A stretch of DNA of 64,000 bases from Begonia masoniana (taxonomy: Eukaryota; Streptophyta; Magnoliopsida; Cucurbitales; Begoniaceae), in contig CM039512.1 of NCBI GenBank assembly GCA_022432975.1, forward strand, positions 32,029,574 through 32,093,573. The letters run 5' to 3'. Below the pieces are notes generated by a model. That model saw only the letters and a program-made list of their open reading frames with translations. It was not told where the DNA came from and did no database searches. How positions within the stretch are numbered: the stretch's first letter is position 1; every line of letters begins with the position of its first letter. The translations under genes were made by a program, and so were the position numbers. Below, in pieces: positions 1 to 11,300 of this stretch.

Positions 1-1105
1 GAACTAATCCTAACTACCCAACCAAAGCATTTAAACAAACAATTCTCCAATTTCCTCGAACAACAAAAGATCCGATGGTGTAGGCCAATCGGCCAAACAA
101 GTCGCGGAGACTTACCTGAAGTCCTTAGCAAATCGAGAGCCGTCAGGGAGCTTTGTTCACCTAAGCCAATTTACAGCAGTTTTCGTTAAAATTAGTTTAA
201 ACTCCTAAACGTCCAATTTAACAAAACCTTAACTAAAGAATTTTCCTAAAATCTTAACTTAACTAATCGAAGCATTAAAACCAACAATTAATGCTCGATA
301 GTTCGTAATCCAAATTAACGAGTTTTGCCCTAAAACCCGAAAATTAACCAATTTATAACATTTTCACAAATTGATTTAACTTCGTCCCATAACGTCCAAT
401 ACGTTCAATATATACCTAATCACGGCTAACCTATTAATTACGGGCCCTAATTCGCATTTTTAATGGATTTAAATCGAAACCCTAACTTTCTAAAACATCG
501 TAAAACTTGAAATAAAGGCTCTAAGATTATAGACACATACCTAGGGTAGCGAGAGAAGGAAGAAACGCGAAGGAAACGGAACGAACGGGAGGCGAAACTG
601 GGCTCGGATCGACGGAACGTCGTCGGCCAGAGGAGAGAGCTTGCTCTCTGGTCTTCGACCGGGCAGGGAGAAATGAAGAAGTAGGGAGAAAGAAAATATT
701 AGGTTAGGTTTATATTTTTGATTTTGTAAATTACTATATTGCCCTTCTCACTTAAATCTTTTTGTTTCATCCTTCGTTTCGTTAATTGGCTGACCGTTCG
801 GATTCTCCAAATTTCCTTATTTCACCAATAAATCCAACTTATGATTTGGGTTCTAACAAAACTGTCCGTTCGCAAAACGGACCTCGTTTACTATTTTTAC
901 GAAAACGTTCATTATATTACGAGAAACGTAATTCTCGTAAATTTAGTGTTTGAACTCCTAAAAATCCCATAATATTCCTAAAATCCATATAAATTATTAG
1001 GATTCTAATGACGCTTTTCTTTCGTAAAACGGAGTTAATCTGACATATTTACGAAAATGTCATTTTATATTAAAATAATAATATCCCATAAAGCGGGATA
1101 TTACA
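1..1105 (-). repeat. 3' LTR of element A (partial)
   Basis: Direct copy of 5332-6436. It ends on the plus strand in ATTACA, that is TGTAAT on the element strand, and is followed at 1106 by a polypurine tract on the minus strand. The element-strand splice-like donor after CCCTAG (near 540-550) and a second one near 105-115 are present, as in the other copy. Confidence 0.9.
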
Positions 1106-1119
1106 CTCCATCCACCTTA
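1106..1119 (-). promoter_or_regulatory. Polypurine tract of element A
   Basis: The minus strand reads TAAGGTGGATGGAG directly against the LTR start TGTAAT, the normal position of the plus-strand-priming polypurine tract. Confidence 0.75.
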
Positions 1120-2449
1120 TTTAAAATTTTGTCCTCAAAATTTAACTCAGCTCATAGTCCTTGGTGTCACTGTCTCTCGTCCTGTAGTCTTATACCTTGG
1201 CTTAAAATCTCTCTATTTCTTTCAAGTCTCTACCTCTATCATTTCAAGGTCGAATTCTTCCTATAAAAGCTCTGATCCTGTTGCACTTAGGGTTAACCTC
1301 CATGGTTCTAAGCCAAAATTCCTACTATACTCTTCAACCTCAGCATTAAATTCGTATTCTCTACTCTCAATTGGATCGTACGCCCCTTCACTTACACTCT
1401 GAATCTCATCAAATTCTCCAAGTCACACATTTTTCTAGACAAATTTGTTAATTTCGCTAATTATTCCGCGATAGGTTTCACAATTAAATCGACATTGTTA
1501 TGCTACTTTAACTATGCAACCGGGATTCCCTTAGATTTCGCACTCAGTCTAAGTTTCGTTCTCGAATCCAATCACTATACTCTTAACTAAATTTCTCATA
1601 CTACTTGCGTTACACTCATTCGTCCATCTTCGATCTCTATTAACTCTGAGTGCCATAAATTCCAAAATTTCCACCCTTGATGTGCTCTAATCTGCACGTT
1701 CTAACCTAAGATCATTCCGTAATTATTGGTCATGACTTGCCAAACACACGTTGAACACTAGAACTCTGCCAACTTAGCCTCACTTCTATGCTTACTTAGA
1801 GGTTTTTAGTGAAAACTCTCGTTCTCTTTATTCTAAAATTCACAAATTCCACAATTTGCATGCCTTTAAACGCCAACCTATACTTCCAATCTTAACATCT
1901 CAATTAATCCCAACAATCTCTTTTACTTCTTTCCTAATTTCACACGAGGACTACATTGAATCTACTAACTAATCTTACCACTTGTCGCTCCTCCTCGTCA
2001 GGTTCTAACTACTCTTCTCAACAATTATCCTAAGTTTAGCTCTTGTATTCTATCTTCATCTAGATACTCTAAACTTCTCACGAATCCTCAATACACGATT
2101 TCTACGGTACTACTTCATCTATTTAAATACACTTCAAGTATTACAACAATCTAAGGTATCCCTTAATAGGTTCATATCTAAACCTTCATCTTTCGTGGTT
2201 AGTCGTATCCTAATACTCCAAGGGGGTTGCCAAATAAATCCAGTTTCTACCTATTTGAAAGCCATATCTCTTAGGGCGCATTCCTCTAATTGTTACTAAA
2301 CTCTAGGTGTGCAAACTCCGTTGATTAAATTGAACTAATTCTACTAATGTATAACTATATTTCTATTTAGTCTTTATTGTCCTATATGCAGTCTATGGTT
2401 TTCTCTTCGAGGTTCAACTAATAATCCTTCTTACCCACTTTCTATTTTC
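1120..2449 (-). other. Non-coding internal region of element A between gag and 3' LTR
   Basis: AT-rich, with no reading frame resembling pol domains in either strand. It takes the place where protease, RT, RNase H and integrase would lie in an autonomous element. The gag frame dies at 2450 just after the first residues that resemble a protease N-terminus, so pol was lost at or near the gag-protease junction. A similar pol-free stretch exists in element F (57239-59086). Confidence 0.6.
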
Positions 2450-3592
2450 TTACTTTTCTATTTTCAAGTCTATATATTTATTTATCATATGCATATTTGT
2501 CATACAGGTAATTAAAACAATACCTGCAATTGTAGAAGGCTGGGCCTCACCGTCGACGTCACCAGGCTCAATAAAAGCAAATATTCTTGGGGTAACTTTC
2601 TTCTGGTCAGTAGTAGTCCTCGGACAATGTAGGGCATAGTGGCCCACCTCTCCGCATCTGTAGCACTTGTCCGTACCCAATCTACAGGCACCAAAATGAG
2701 GTCTCGAGCACTTCGGGCATATAGGCTTCTGAGTAGATTCTTGGACTTGCTTTCCCTTTCCTTGGTTGCCTGTTCCGTCGTAGGGCCTCTTCGCTCCCCG
2801 TGGCTGCGTTTGCTGTTGTCCTCTCGGTTGCCAGCCTTGATTCTGGGCCTGAGGATGGAGCTCACGAAAGAAGCCCTTAGCTGGCTCCTTCGTCCTAACA
2901 CAAGCCGCTCTGGCAGCCTCAATGTCCAGAGCTCTAGCTGCGACGTCGGAATACGGCACATCAATAATACCTGATACAATAACGTGCATCCGAATCTCTG
3001 GGTCTAGTCCCTCCATAAACTGGTGTAACTTCTCCTCGTTATCGCTGACAAGACGTGGTGCAAATCGTGACAAAGCCTCGAACTTCCTTATATACTCTGC
3101 AACCGAACCTGTCTGCTTTAGCTGTGTGAACTCGTTCCTCTTAGCCACCCTCATTGTGCGGCTAAAATACTTGTCGAAGAATATGGTCTTAAACCACACC
3201 CAGGTCATAATCGATACGTCTGTCGTCGCCTTGATTGAATCCCACCAGAAACGGGCATCCATCGCCAAGTGAAAGGCAACAAAAGCAACCTTCTTTCCAT
3301 TCTCCACTTCCGCATACTCTAACATGTCCTCCATAGTGCGGATCCACTCTTCTGCAACTGTTGGATCCGATGAGCGGCCGTCAAATACTGGAGGCCGTAA
3401 ACTTTGGAATTTCTGCATACCCTGATTACAGGGGACTACCAGCTCCTGAGCTCTCTGATTCTCTCGCTGGTTCTCTCGATTCACTAAGTCTGTAATTTGT
3501 TGCGCTTGCCGGTCCATATGCTGAGACTGGCGATCTAACAACTCCGTAAGTCGATCCATCGCGTCATCCCTAGGATCCCTTCCTCGAACCAT
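2450..3592 (-). CDS. gag: Gag polyprotein of element A (380 aa)
   Basis: Retrotransposon capsid/nucleocapsid protein, expected to form cytoplasmic virus-like particles and bind element RNA. A Q/R-rich, probably helical N-terminus (about residues 12-50) is followed by the Ty3-type retrotransposon gag domain (about 65-230, with WIRTMEDML and RFWWDSI-type motifs), a basic Q/G-rich linker, a CPKC...C half-motif, and one CCHC zinc knuckle CYRCGEVGHYALHC near residue 315. The start ATG at 3592 is about 150 bases past the primer site, as usual for a leader. The frame is open throughout, unlike the gag genes of B, D and F. The last 35 or so residues look like the start of a protease followed by unrelated low-complexity sequence. 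It is a Gag by family similarity; activity is not shown. Confidence 0.9.
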   Translation of the reverse strand: MVRGRDPRDDAMDRLTELLDRQSQHMDRQAQQITDLVNRENQRENQRAQELVVPCNQGMQKFQSLRPPVFDGRSSDPTVAEEWIRTMEDMLEYAEVENGKKVAFVAFHLAMDARFWWDSIKATTDVSIMTWVWFKTIFFDKYFSRTMRVAKRNEFTQLKQTGSVAEYIRKFEALSRFAPRLVSDNEEKLHQFMEGLDPEIRMHVIVSGIIDVPYSDVAARALDIEAARAACVRTKEPAKGFFRELHPQAQNQGWQPRGQQQTQPRGAKRPYDGTGNQGKGKQVQESTQKPICPKCSRPHFGACRLGTDKCYRCGEVGHYALHCPRTTTDQKKVTPRIFAFIEPGDVDGEAQPSTIAGIVLITCMTNMHMINKYIDLKIEK

Positions 3593-3741
3593 ATTTATAA
3601 AACTCCTATAAAATTTTAAAAAAAGTAATCTCTAAGAAACAAAATCAAACAAAGGTATAAACAAACTTACAGTTGATGAAGGATGTCCGCGTAGTGGCTG
3701 TGCAGTCGAGCAGTCTACAGAATCGATTTTAAAACCCGGGG

Positions 3742-3753
3742 GCTCTGATACCA
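3742..3753 (-). promoter_or_regulatory. Primer binding site of element A (initiator tRNA-Met type)
   Basis: The minus strand reads TGGTATCAGAGC four bases inside the LTR end (…GTGTGACA at 3758), the standard plant gypsy/copia primer site complementary to the 3' end of initiator tRNA-Met. Confidence 0.85.
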
Positions 3754-3757
3754 TAAC

Positions 3758-6436
3758 TGTCACACCCCTAAACCCGTACCCACATTTCCGTGATAAAATT
3801 TTTCATTTTAACTTTAAGCTTATACTTGAGCGGAAACTAAATCAGAATTTAAAACGGAATCGAAATCGGACCTCCAAAACATTTAAAACAAGACGTTTAA
3901 TAATTAAATAAAACTTAAAACATTTATTTAAACATTTAAAATCGTTCAGAAAAGTGGGAGGGCAGAATTGGGATTTTGTCCCCAAAATTTCAAGCAGCGA
4001 TCAGGCGCTGTGCATAGCAGCGACTGATCGCTGCCATGCATTGATCAAGCAGCGATCGGTCTCTGCTGAAGGCAGAGACCGATCGCTGATGGTGATGATC
4101 GCTGCCAAAGCAGCGATCGATCTCTGCCTTTTGGCAGAGATCGATCGCCGCATATGGCTGCCAACGCAGCAAGCAGAGCAGCGATCGATCTCTGCATGCT
4201 GCAGAGATCGATCGCTGCACACCTTATGCAGCGATCGCCCAAGTGATCAGACTTCTCCCTTGTTTCTTCCTTCTGTTTTCGTTTAGTTTTCGTTCAGTAC
4301 TTAGCTCTCTGGAATTCCAGAGAGCAGGACACAATCTCAGCTCTCTGGAATCCGATTCCAGAGAGCAATACACTTCACTTTTCCTTCAACATTTTCACAT
4401 TTCATTCATTACATTCATCAACATTATCAACCAACTCATAGCTTCAATCCCACTCAAACGTATTCTAAACTCAATCGTATTACGGCGGACTTGGCGAAGT
4501 CCAACTGCGTGGATAGCTCCAAAAACCGAGCATACCCGTAACCATTTAAAATCATTCAAAACATTTTCTATAACATTCGAATAAAAGACTTAACAAAACA
4601 TTTTAAATACGATTACCAAAACATTTGAAACGTCAAAAGTAAACCTATCAACTACCAGACCAAGCATCCTAATATGTTCTATACAAATTAACATCAGCCC
4701 AAACATCACGAAAATCCCAAAATCTATACGTACTTCCCCCACGGGTCAAAACGCGCCTCGACTGCCCAGCGCACTCCCACGGGCCATCATCCATCAACTG
4801 CCTCAGACATCAGAAGGAGGAACGTCGTCCTCACCTGGATCTACGTCACCTATCACGTCACCTACACCATAAATATAAGTCGTGAGCTTAAGGCTCAGTA
4901 AGTCTACGTGAATGCTTATGCATGAATATGTTTATGCAGTTTTTATAACACCGTCACTCATGCATTTTATTCATTCATTCTTTCTTTCATTCATTCATTC
5001 TCACCATGACATTCTTTTGGTTACCGAACTCTATTCGCTCGGCAGATGGTTAGGGCCCGTTAAGCGGTTAGACAGCCCACACCATCTGAAGGGAGGAAAA
5101 CCCGCTCACCACGGAACGCCGGGTCTGAACCTCACCCCGATAACCACATACAAAGGGTTGTTTACATGATACTTTACTTGCCTTTACGTGCATTTCTTTT
5201 TCATGAAAACTATGCGTAAATTCATTTTCATGACGTTTTTTTTTTTTAAAACTATGATGCATGAACAGATATAAACATAACATATCAATCATCATACGTA
5301 CCATCAAGACACTCAGGCATAACCTACAAAAGAACTAATCCTAACTACCCAACCAAAGCATTTAAACAAACAATTCTCCAATTTCCTCGAACAACAAAAG
5401 ATCCTATGGTGTAGGCCAATCGTCCAAACAAGTCGCGGAGACTTACCTGAAGTCCTTAGCAAATCGAGAGCCGTCAGGGAGCTTTGTTCACCTAATCCAA
5501 TTTACAGCAGTTTTCGTTAAAATTAGTTTAAACTCCTAAACGTCCAATTTAACAAAACCTTAACTAAAGAATTTTCCTAAAATCTTAACTTAACTAATCG
5601 AAGCATTTAAACCAACAATTAATGCTCGATAGTCCGTAATCCAAATTAACGAGTTTTGCCCTAAAACCCGAAAATTAACCAATTTATAACATTTTCACAA
5701 ATTGATTTAACTTCGTCCCATAACGTCCAATACGTTCAATATATACCTAATCACGGCTAACCTATTAATTACGGGCCCTAATTCGCATTTTTAACGGATT
5801 TAAATCGAAACCCTAACTTTCTAAAACATCGTAAAACTTGAAATAAAGGCTCTAAGATTATAGACACATACCTAGGGTAGCGAGAGAAGGAAGAAACGCG
5901 AAGGAAACGGAACGAACGGGAGGCGAAACTGGGCTCGGATCGACGGAACGTCGTCGGCCAGAGGAGAGAGCTTGCTCTCTGGTCTTCGCGCGGGCAGGGA
6001 GAAATGAAGAAGTAGGGAGAAAGAAAATATTAGGTTAGGTTTATATTTTTGATTTTGTAAATTACTATATTGCCCTTCTCACTTAAATCTTTTTGTTTCA
6101 TCCTTCGTTTCGTTAATTGGCTGACCGTTCGGATTCTCCAAATTTCCTTATTTCACCAATAAATCCAACTTATGATTTGGGTTCTAACAAAACTGTCCGT
6201 TCGCAAAACGGACCTCGTTTACTATTTTTACGAAAACGTTCATTATATTACGAGAAACGTAATTCTCGTAAATTTAGTGTTTGAACTCCTAAAAATCCCA
6301 TAATATTCCTAAAATCCATATAAATTATTAGGATTCTAATGACGCTTTCCTTTCGTAAAACGGAGTTAATCTAACATATTTACGAAAATGCCATTTTATA
6401 TTAAAATAATAATATCCCATAAAGCTGGATATTACA
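3758..6436 (-). repeat. 5' LTR of element A (2679 bp)
   Basis: Plus-strand ends are TGTCAC and ATTACA; on the element strand it runs TGTAAT...GTGACA. It contains the splice-like modules described in the findings: the element-strand donor after CCCTAG near 5870, a second donor (GACTTCAG|GTAAGT) near 5445, and a TGGTGTAG|GTGACG acceptor-like module near 4850-4865. Close to its 3' end it carries a dense cluster of perfect hairpins (4050-4366). It is related in layout to the solo LTR at 18919 and to K's LTR at 38225. Confidence 0.9.
4050..4366. repeat. Cluster of perfect stem-loops in A's LTR
   Basis: Five hairpins lie in 320 bp: arms 4050-4066/4072-4088 (17 bp, loop 5), 4111-4128/4133-4150 (18 bp, one mismatch, loop 4), 4178-4195/4201-4218 (18 bp, loop 5), an uninterrupted 22-nt palindrome 4304-4325, and arms 4340-4352/4354-4366. 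The first three share the core GCAGCGATCGRTCTCTGC; the last two share CTCTCTGGAATC. They lie about 290-610 bp from the LTR 3' end. Confidence 0.85.
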
Positions 6437-7149
6437 CGAATTCTAGTTCAAATGTAGCTCAAGATGATGGTGGCGAGCGTTTTCACCGGCTTCGACCCCC
6501 GACATTTAATGGTCGAGTTTCAGACCCCGTTTATGCTGAGGAATGGATTCAGAAGATGGAGGATATGTTCAAGTATGCAAAAGTTGAAGACGGAGATATG
6601 GTTATGTGTGCTGTCTTTCACCTTGAGCTTGATGCAAGGCATTGGTGGAACTCGGTCCAGAGCATCGCTAATGCAGGAGCTATGACCTGGGAAATGTTTA
6701 AGACTGCCTTCTTTGACAAGTACTTCAGCCGAGCTGTTCGGGCCAGCAAGAAAATGGAATTCATGCAAATACCTCAAACCGGTTCTGTGGCTGATTACAT
6801 CTGTAAGTTTGAGGCACTGTCTCGATTTGCACCCCGTCTGGTGGATGATGAGGAGGACAAGATTCCCCAGTTTGTCCACGGGCTGAAGCCGATCCTCTTC
6901 CAAGGAGTGAAGACTGCAGGGATCCATAACATACCTTATTCCAAAGTGGCTGCTAAGGCTTTGGAATTGAAAGAGGTAGAGTTGGCAGTACGAGGACAAT
7001 GTGAATCGCCAAGGAAGTTTTTCAAGGATACTCAGACACCACCGCGCTAGGGCAGAGGTTGGCAACCACAACCGAACAGAGGGCCACAGCAACAGCAGAA
7101 AGGTATAAAGAGACCCTTCAATTCAAATGATGACCAAGAAAAAGGAAAG
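6437..7149 (+). pseudogene. gag: Gag of element B, 5'-truncated and broken
   Basis: Capsid part of a Ty3/gypsy Gag. The first codons after the A insertion (NSSSN...) align with D's Gag, and the gag domain follows with RLRPPTFNG, EEWIQKMEDMF and RHWWNS motifs. A stop TAG at 7048-7050 sits where D has CAG (Gln), a C-to-T change in a CHG context. The Q/P/R-rich linker toward the zinc knuckle then runs to 7149, where a foreign LTR enters with a GAAAG duplication; the knuckle resumes after 8393. The N-terminus is outside the window, beyond element A. Not functional. Confidence 0.85.
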
Positions 7150-8388
7150 TGATACGCCTACAATTGACAAGGCACTGGATTTGAGGACAAATCCTCATTC
7201 ACCCGAAGAGGATGATACGCTTTGGATCCCAAGGATCAAGTTACACATCGAGGAGTTGATGCATTCAAAGCCCAAGAACAAGATGACCAAAAAGCAATTG
7301 GTTATTCAACTCTAAGTTAGCCATAAGAAAATGGCCCATTTCATTAGCCCACTAATAGAAGCTACAATTGAAGAAACAATTAAGCCCAAGAAGAAGAAAG
7401 ACCCAATTCCTATATCTGCCCGCAAGATGAAGCTCACAAGTGAAAAGCTTCAGCTCAATGGATGCCCACAATCGACGAACCTTTGCTTGAAGGACTCACG
7501 ACGCAGCAGCGTTGCACGGATCGGGTCACGAGCGGAATCAGCACCATGATGCACGCGCACGAGGCCGAAGCGTTGAACACTCCAACGGCTAGTTTGGTCG
7601 ATGCTTCAACGGCTCTTTTGAGCTTTTCTCGCTTTCTCCTTTTTCGTTTTCTTTCCTTCTGAACATTTGATTTTTAGAGGCTATAAGAGCCTGCTCCAAA
7701 TGATTGTAACATCAGTTTTTAACATTAAATATTTGGAAATCGAAGATCGTTTCTTCTGAAGGAGTTTCCTTCGTTGGTGCAAAGCACCGAATGTTCGGTG
7801 ATGAATCACCGAGGAGTCTCGCCTCCATTGTACCTCAAGCTCATGGTTGCTTGGAGGTACTCTTATCCCATCCTCTTCTCTTCTCTTCCACGAGTTGGAA
7901 TCCGGAGAAAGGTTGGAGAAACCTGTCCCCAAAAGCTGTTGTTCTTTCTACGGAAAGACATGCGCCGAGAGCTACCGACTTCGACTCCTCAGCCAGCCAT
8001 GGGCACCTCAACCTCGCCCCTTCCCCGTCGGTCTCTTCTGAGGAAGAAACAGAATTCAAGGGCCTTTCATCCTGTTGCTGGAACTCTCTTCGTCAGCGAA
8101 GGAGTTTTTCGATGTAGCGCAATGAACGTCTACCGGCCGGCAAGGAACCCCTTCAATCCAAACGACGTTCTCTGTGAGTTAGCCAACTCACCCACCTCTC
8201 CACTTCGCCTGGGTAACATCATTCCTTATCTCACTTCACCATTTTCTATTTTTATTCTTCCATTTTTCCCTTCATGTTATTGAGTGTTCTCGAATAAACC
8301 AAGAACACTATGTTTATTAATTTTGGTTTGTTGCTTCCGCTAGCGAATCGTCCCTATTAGCGAGAGATTGCAGGGCCAGATCTCATCA
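7150..8388 (+). mobile_element. LTR remnant inserted in B's gag, TSD GAAAG
   Basis: The block starts TGATACG and ends CTCATCA, and is flanked by GAAAG at 7145-7149 and 8389-8393; removing it restores alignment to element D. About 7160-7212 encodes the last residues of a chromovirus-type pol (LRTNPHSPEEDD motif), and a second TGATACG at 7211 follows the purine-rich GAAGAGGA. The simplest reading is a few bases of 5' LTR, a large internal deletion, then the pol tail and a complete 3' LTR of about 1.18 kb. Its family resembles G (22188), the fragment at 37307, and E. Confidence 0.82.
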
Positions 8389-8393
8389 GAAAG

Positions 8394-11300
8394 CGACCCC
8401 TGGCTCCTCTATGCCCCACCTGTCAGAAGAACCACCCTGGCGAATAGAAGTTACACTCTGGCCGCTGTTATAGATGTGACAAGGTTGGACACGTGGTCAG
8501 AGACTGCCCTTTGCCGCCAGACCCGAATCGAGTCAGGGTAGCACCAAGGGTTTATGCTTTAATTGAGGGTGAAGATGCCGAGCAGCACACAGTCATAACA
8601 GGTACCATTATGGTTTGTGATATTTCTGCTTACACACTTATAGATACAGGGGCCACACACTCGTTTGTATCAACCCTGTCTGTACTTAAGCATAAACTAG
8701 AACTCATGCCAGCTGAGAGGTCATTTAGTGTCATGTTACCGTCGGGGAAGTCCCTACATTCTGAACAGATATTGAAAGGTGACGTTATGTCCTTAGGAGA
8801 TAAGAAGCTATATGTAGAACTGATCGTAATCGATATGAGAGGGTATGAGGTCATACTAGGGATGGATTGGTTATTCAGGCATTATGCCACGATAAGTTGT
8901 AGGTCTGGATTAGTTGAGTTCCGACCACCGAATGGTGATCGGTATTCCTTCCAAGCTATCCCAAAACTAAGTAAAATGCCAATTATTTCTTTAATGGAGA
9001 CTCAACGATTATTGAAGAGTGGTTGTGAGAGTTTTCTAGTTTGTGTAATTGATGTTCGGGTGGAGAATAAGGTAAAACTACAAGATATTCCCATAGTCAG
9101 AGAGTTTCCGGATACATTTTTTGATTACTTGCCTGGAATACCACCCGACAGAGAAATTGAGTTTGTAATAGATACTTATCCTGAGGCTTTACCTGTGTCT
9201 AAGAACCCTTACCGCATGGCACCTATTGAGTTGAAAGAATTAAAAGTCCAACTGCAGGAATTAGTAGATAAGGGGTTTATATGCCCTAGCAGTTCTCCTT
9301 GGGGTGCACCTGTTTTATTCGTTAAGAAGAAGGATGGTTCTCTTAGAATGTGTATTGACTATAGGGAGCTAAACAAGTTGACAATTAAGAATAAATATCC
9401 TTTACCCCAAATTGATGACATGTTTGACCAATTACAAGTAGCTAAAGTGTTTTCAAAGATTGACTTACGCTCGGGTTACTACCAACAGAAGGTTAAGGAG
9501 AGTGATATACCAAAGACAGCCTTCAGGACCCGCTACGGACACTATGAATTTCTTGTGATGTCGTTTGGAGTGACTAATGCGCCTGCGGCCTTTATGGACT
9601 TGATGAATCGTGTGTTTCGTTAGTATTTGGACAAGTTTGTGATTGTGTTTATAGATGATATAGTGATATACTCACGTACTGAGGCTGACCATGCAGAGCA
9701 ATTAAGAGTGGTTTTGACGACATTAAATCAGCAGCAGCTCTATGCCAAGTTGTCTAAATGTGAGTTCTGGTTGGATAAGGTCAATTTCTTAGGCCATGTC
9801 ATTTCTGCTGAGGGCATATCAGTAGATCCAACCAAGATTATGGCCGTTAAGGACTGGCCACAGCCAAAGAATGTCAGTGAAGTACGTAGTTTCCTTGGTC
9901 TGGCGGGTTATTACAGAAAGTTCATTAAAGGATTTTCTATGATAGCTAAACCTTTAACTAATTTGACAAAGAAGGACACCAAGTACTCTTGGACTAAAGC
10001 TTGTGAAGATGGCTTCCAGACACTTAAGCTGAAGTTGACAACAGCCCCACTTTTGACTCTCCCAACGGAAGAGGGAAACTTTAGTGTTTACTGTGATGCA
10101 TCCAAAGTTGGTCTGGGGTGTGTTTTGATGCAAGAAGGTAAGGTTGTGGCGTATGCCTCTAGGCAGCTGAAGAGTTATGAACAGAATTACCCCACTCACG
10201 ATTTAGAGCTAGCCGCAGTTGTTTTTGCATTAAAAATTTGGAGACACTATTTATATGGTCAACAGTGTGAGGTGTTTTCTGACCATAAGAGCCTGAAGTA
10301 CCTATTCACCCAAAAGGAATTAAACATGAGGAAAAGATGTTGGTTGGAATTTGTTAAGGATTATGACTTTGAAATTAAGTACCACCCGGGCAAGGCTAAT
10401 GCTGTAGCCGATGCTTTAAGTAGGATGTCTAAGATAATGTAGCCCGCTGTATCAACCATGTCTGTACCATTATGAAAGGAAGTTCAGAAGTTCGAGTTGG
10501 AAATAGTTCCTGTGTTGTCAACTTTACTTGCTGAATTAACCGTTCGACCAACTATTTCGGATAAGATCAAAGAGGCACAACAGAAGGATTCAAAGGAGAA
10601 TAATAGTATGATGAGTAAGTTAAAGGACGCCTCCTCTGATTTCAGTCTCTCCAATGATGGTATTTTGAAATTTAGGAATCGATGGTACATTCCTAGTGAC
10701 AAGGAGTTGCGTGAGTTGATCTTGGCTGAGGCTCACTCCTCTTCTTTCTCTGTACACCCTGGTAACACCAAGATGTATCGGGATTTAAGGTCACATTATT
10801 GGTGGCCAAATATGAAAAGGGATGTTGCCAAGTATGTGGAGTCATGTTTTGTATGCCAACAAGTTAAGACAGAGCACCAACGCCCAGGAGGTACCCTTCA
10901 ACCCTTACCGATCCCCGAATGGAAATGGGAAAACATTGCCATGGATTTTGTTGTTGGATTACCTAAGACAACTAAAGGTCATGATAACATCTGGGTTGTG
11001 GTTGACAGATTGACGAAGTTAGCTCACTTCCTACCCGTGAAGACAACATACACGATGGACCAGCTTGCCACTCTGTATATTCAGGAAATCATTAGGTTGC
11101 ATGAGATTCCGATGTCCGTAGTCTCTGATTGTGATCCTAGATTCACTTCAAGATTTTGGTAGAGTCTTCAGAGCACATTAGGATCAAAGTTATCTTTCAG
11201 CACTACTTTTCACCCATAAACCGATGGACAATCTGAGCGGACCATTCAGATACTAGAAGATATGTTGAGAGCATGTGTGCTAGATTTCCAGACCTCTTGG

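Larger units (their letters stand above)
1..6436 (-). mobile_element. Element A: gag-only Ty3/gypsy-type LTR retrotransposon, left end outside window
   Basis: Read on the minus strand the order is 5' LTR (3758-6436), primer site (3742-3753), gag (3592-2450), a non-coding stretch, polypurine tract, and 3' LTR (1-1105, cut by the window edge). Position 1 aligns with 5332 and the offset stays 5331 through 1105/6436, so the LTRs have no net indel and about a dozen substitutions over 1.1 kb; the insertion is young. Only 2.65 kb lie between the LTRs and no protease, RT, RNase H or integrase is visible, so the element is non-autonomous, like the published TR-GAG type. It interrupts the gag of element B: the B sequence resumes at 6437. 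The TSD cannot be tested because the other end is outside. Confidence 0.88.

Noticed and set aside
2639..3272. Plus-strand frames opposite element A gag
   Set aside because: Antisense shadows of the gag gene.
6388..7050. A single Gag starting at 6388
   Set aside because: The first 16 codons are element A's LTR; the true Gag sequence begins at 6437 and the match to D proves a chimaeric open frame.
7774..8283. Possible small host gene (169 codons, Ser/Arg/Pro-rich)
   Set aside because: It lies in the transcribed leader part of an LTR remnant; overlapping frames in all phases are similarly open because of composition, and the related LTR of G (22800-23234) has a different peptide.
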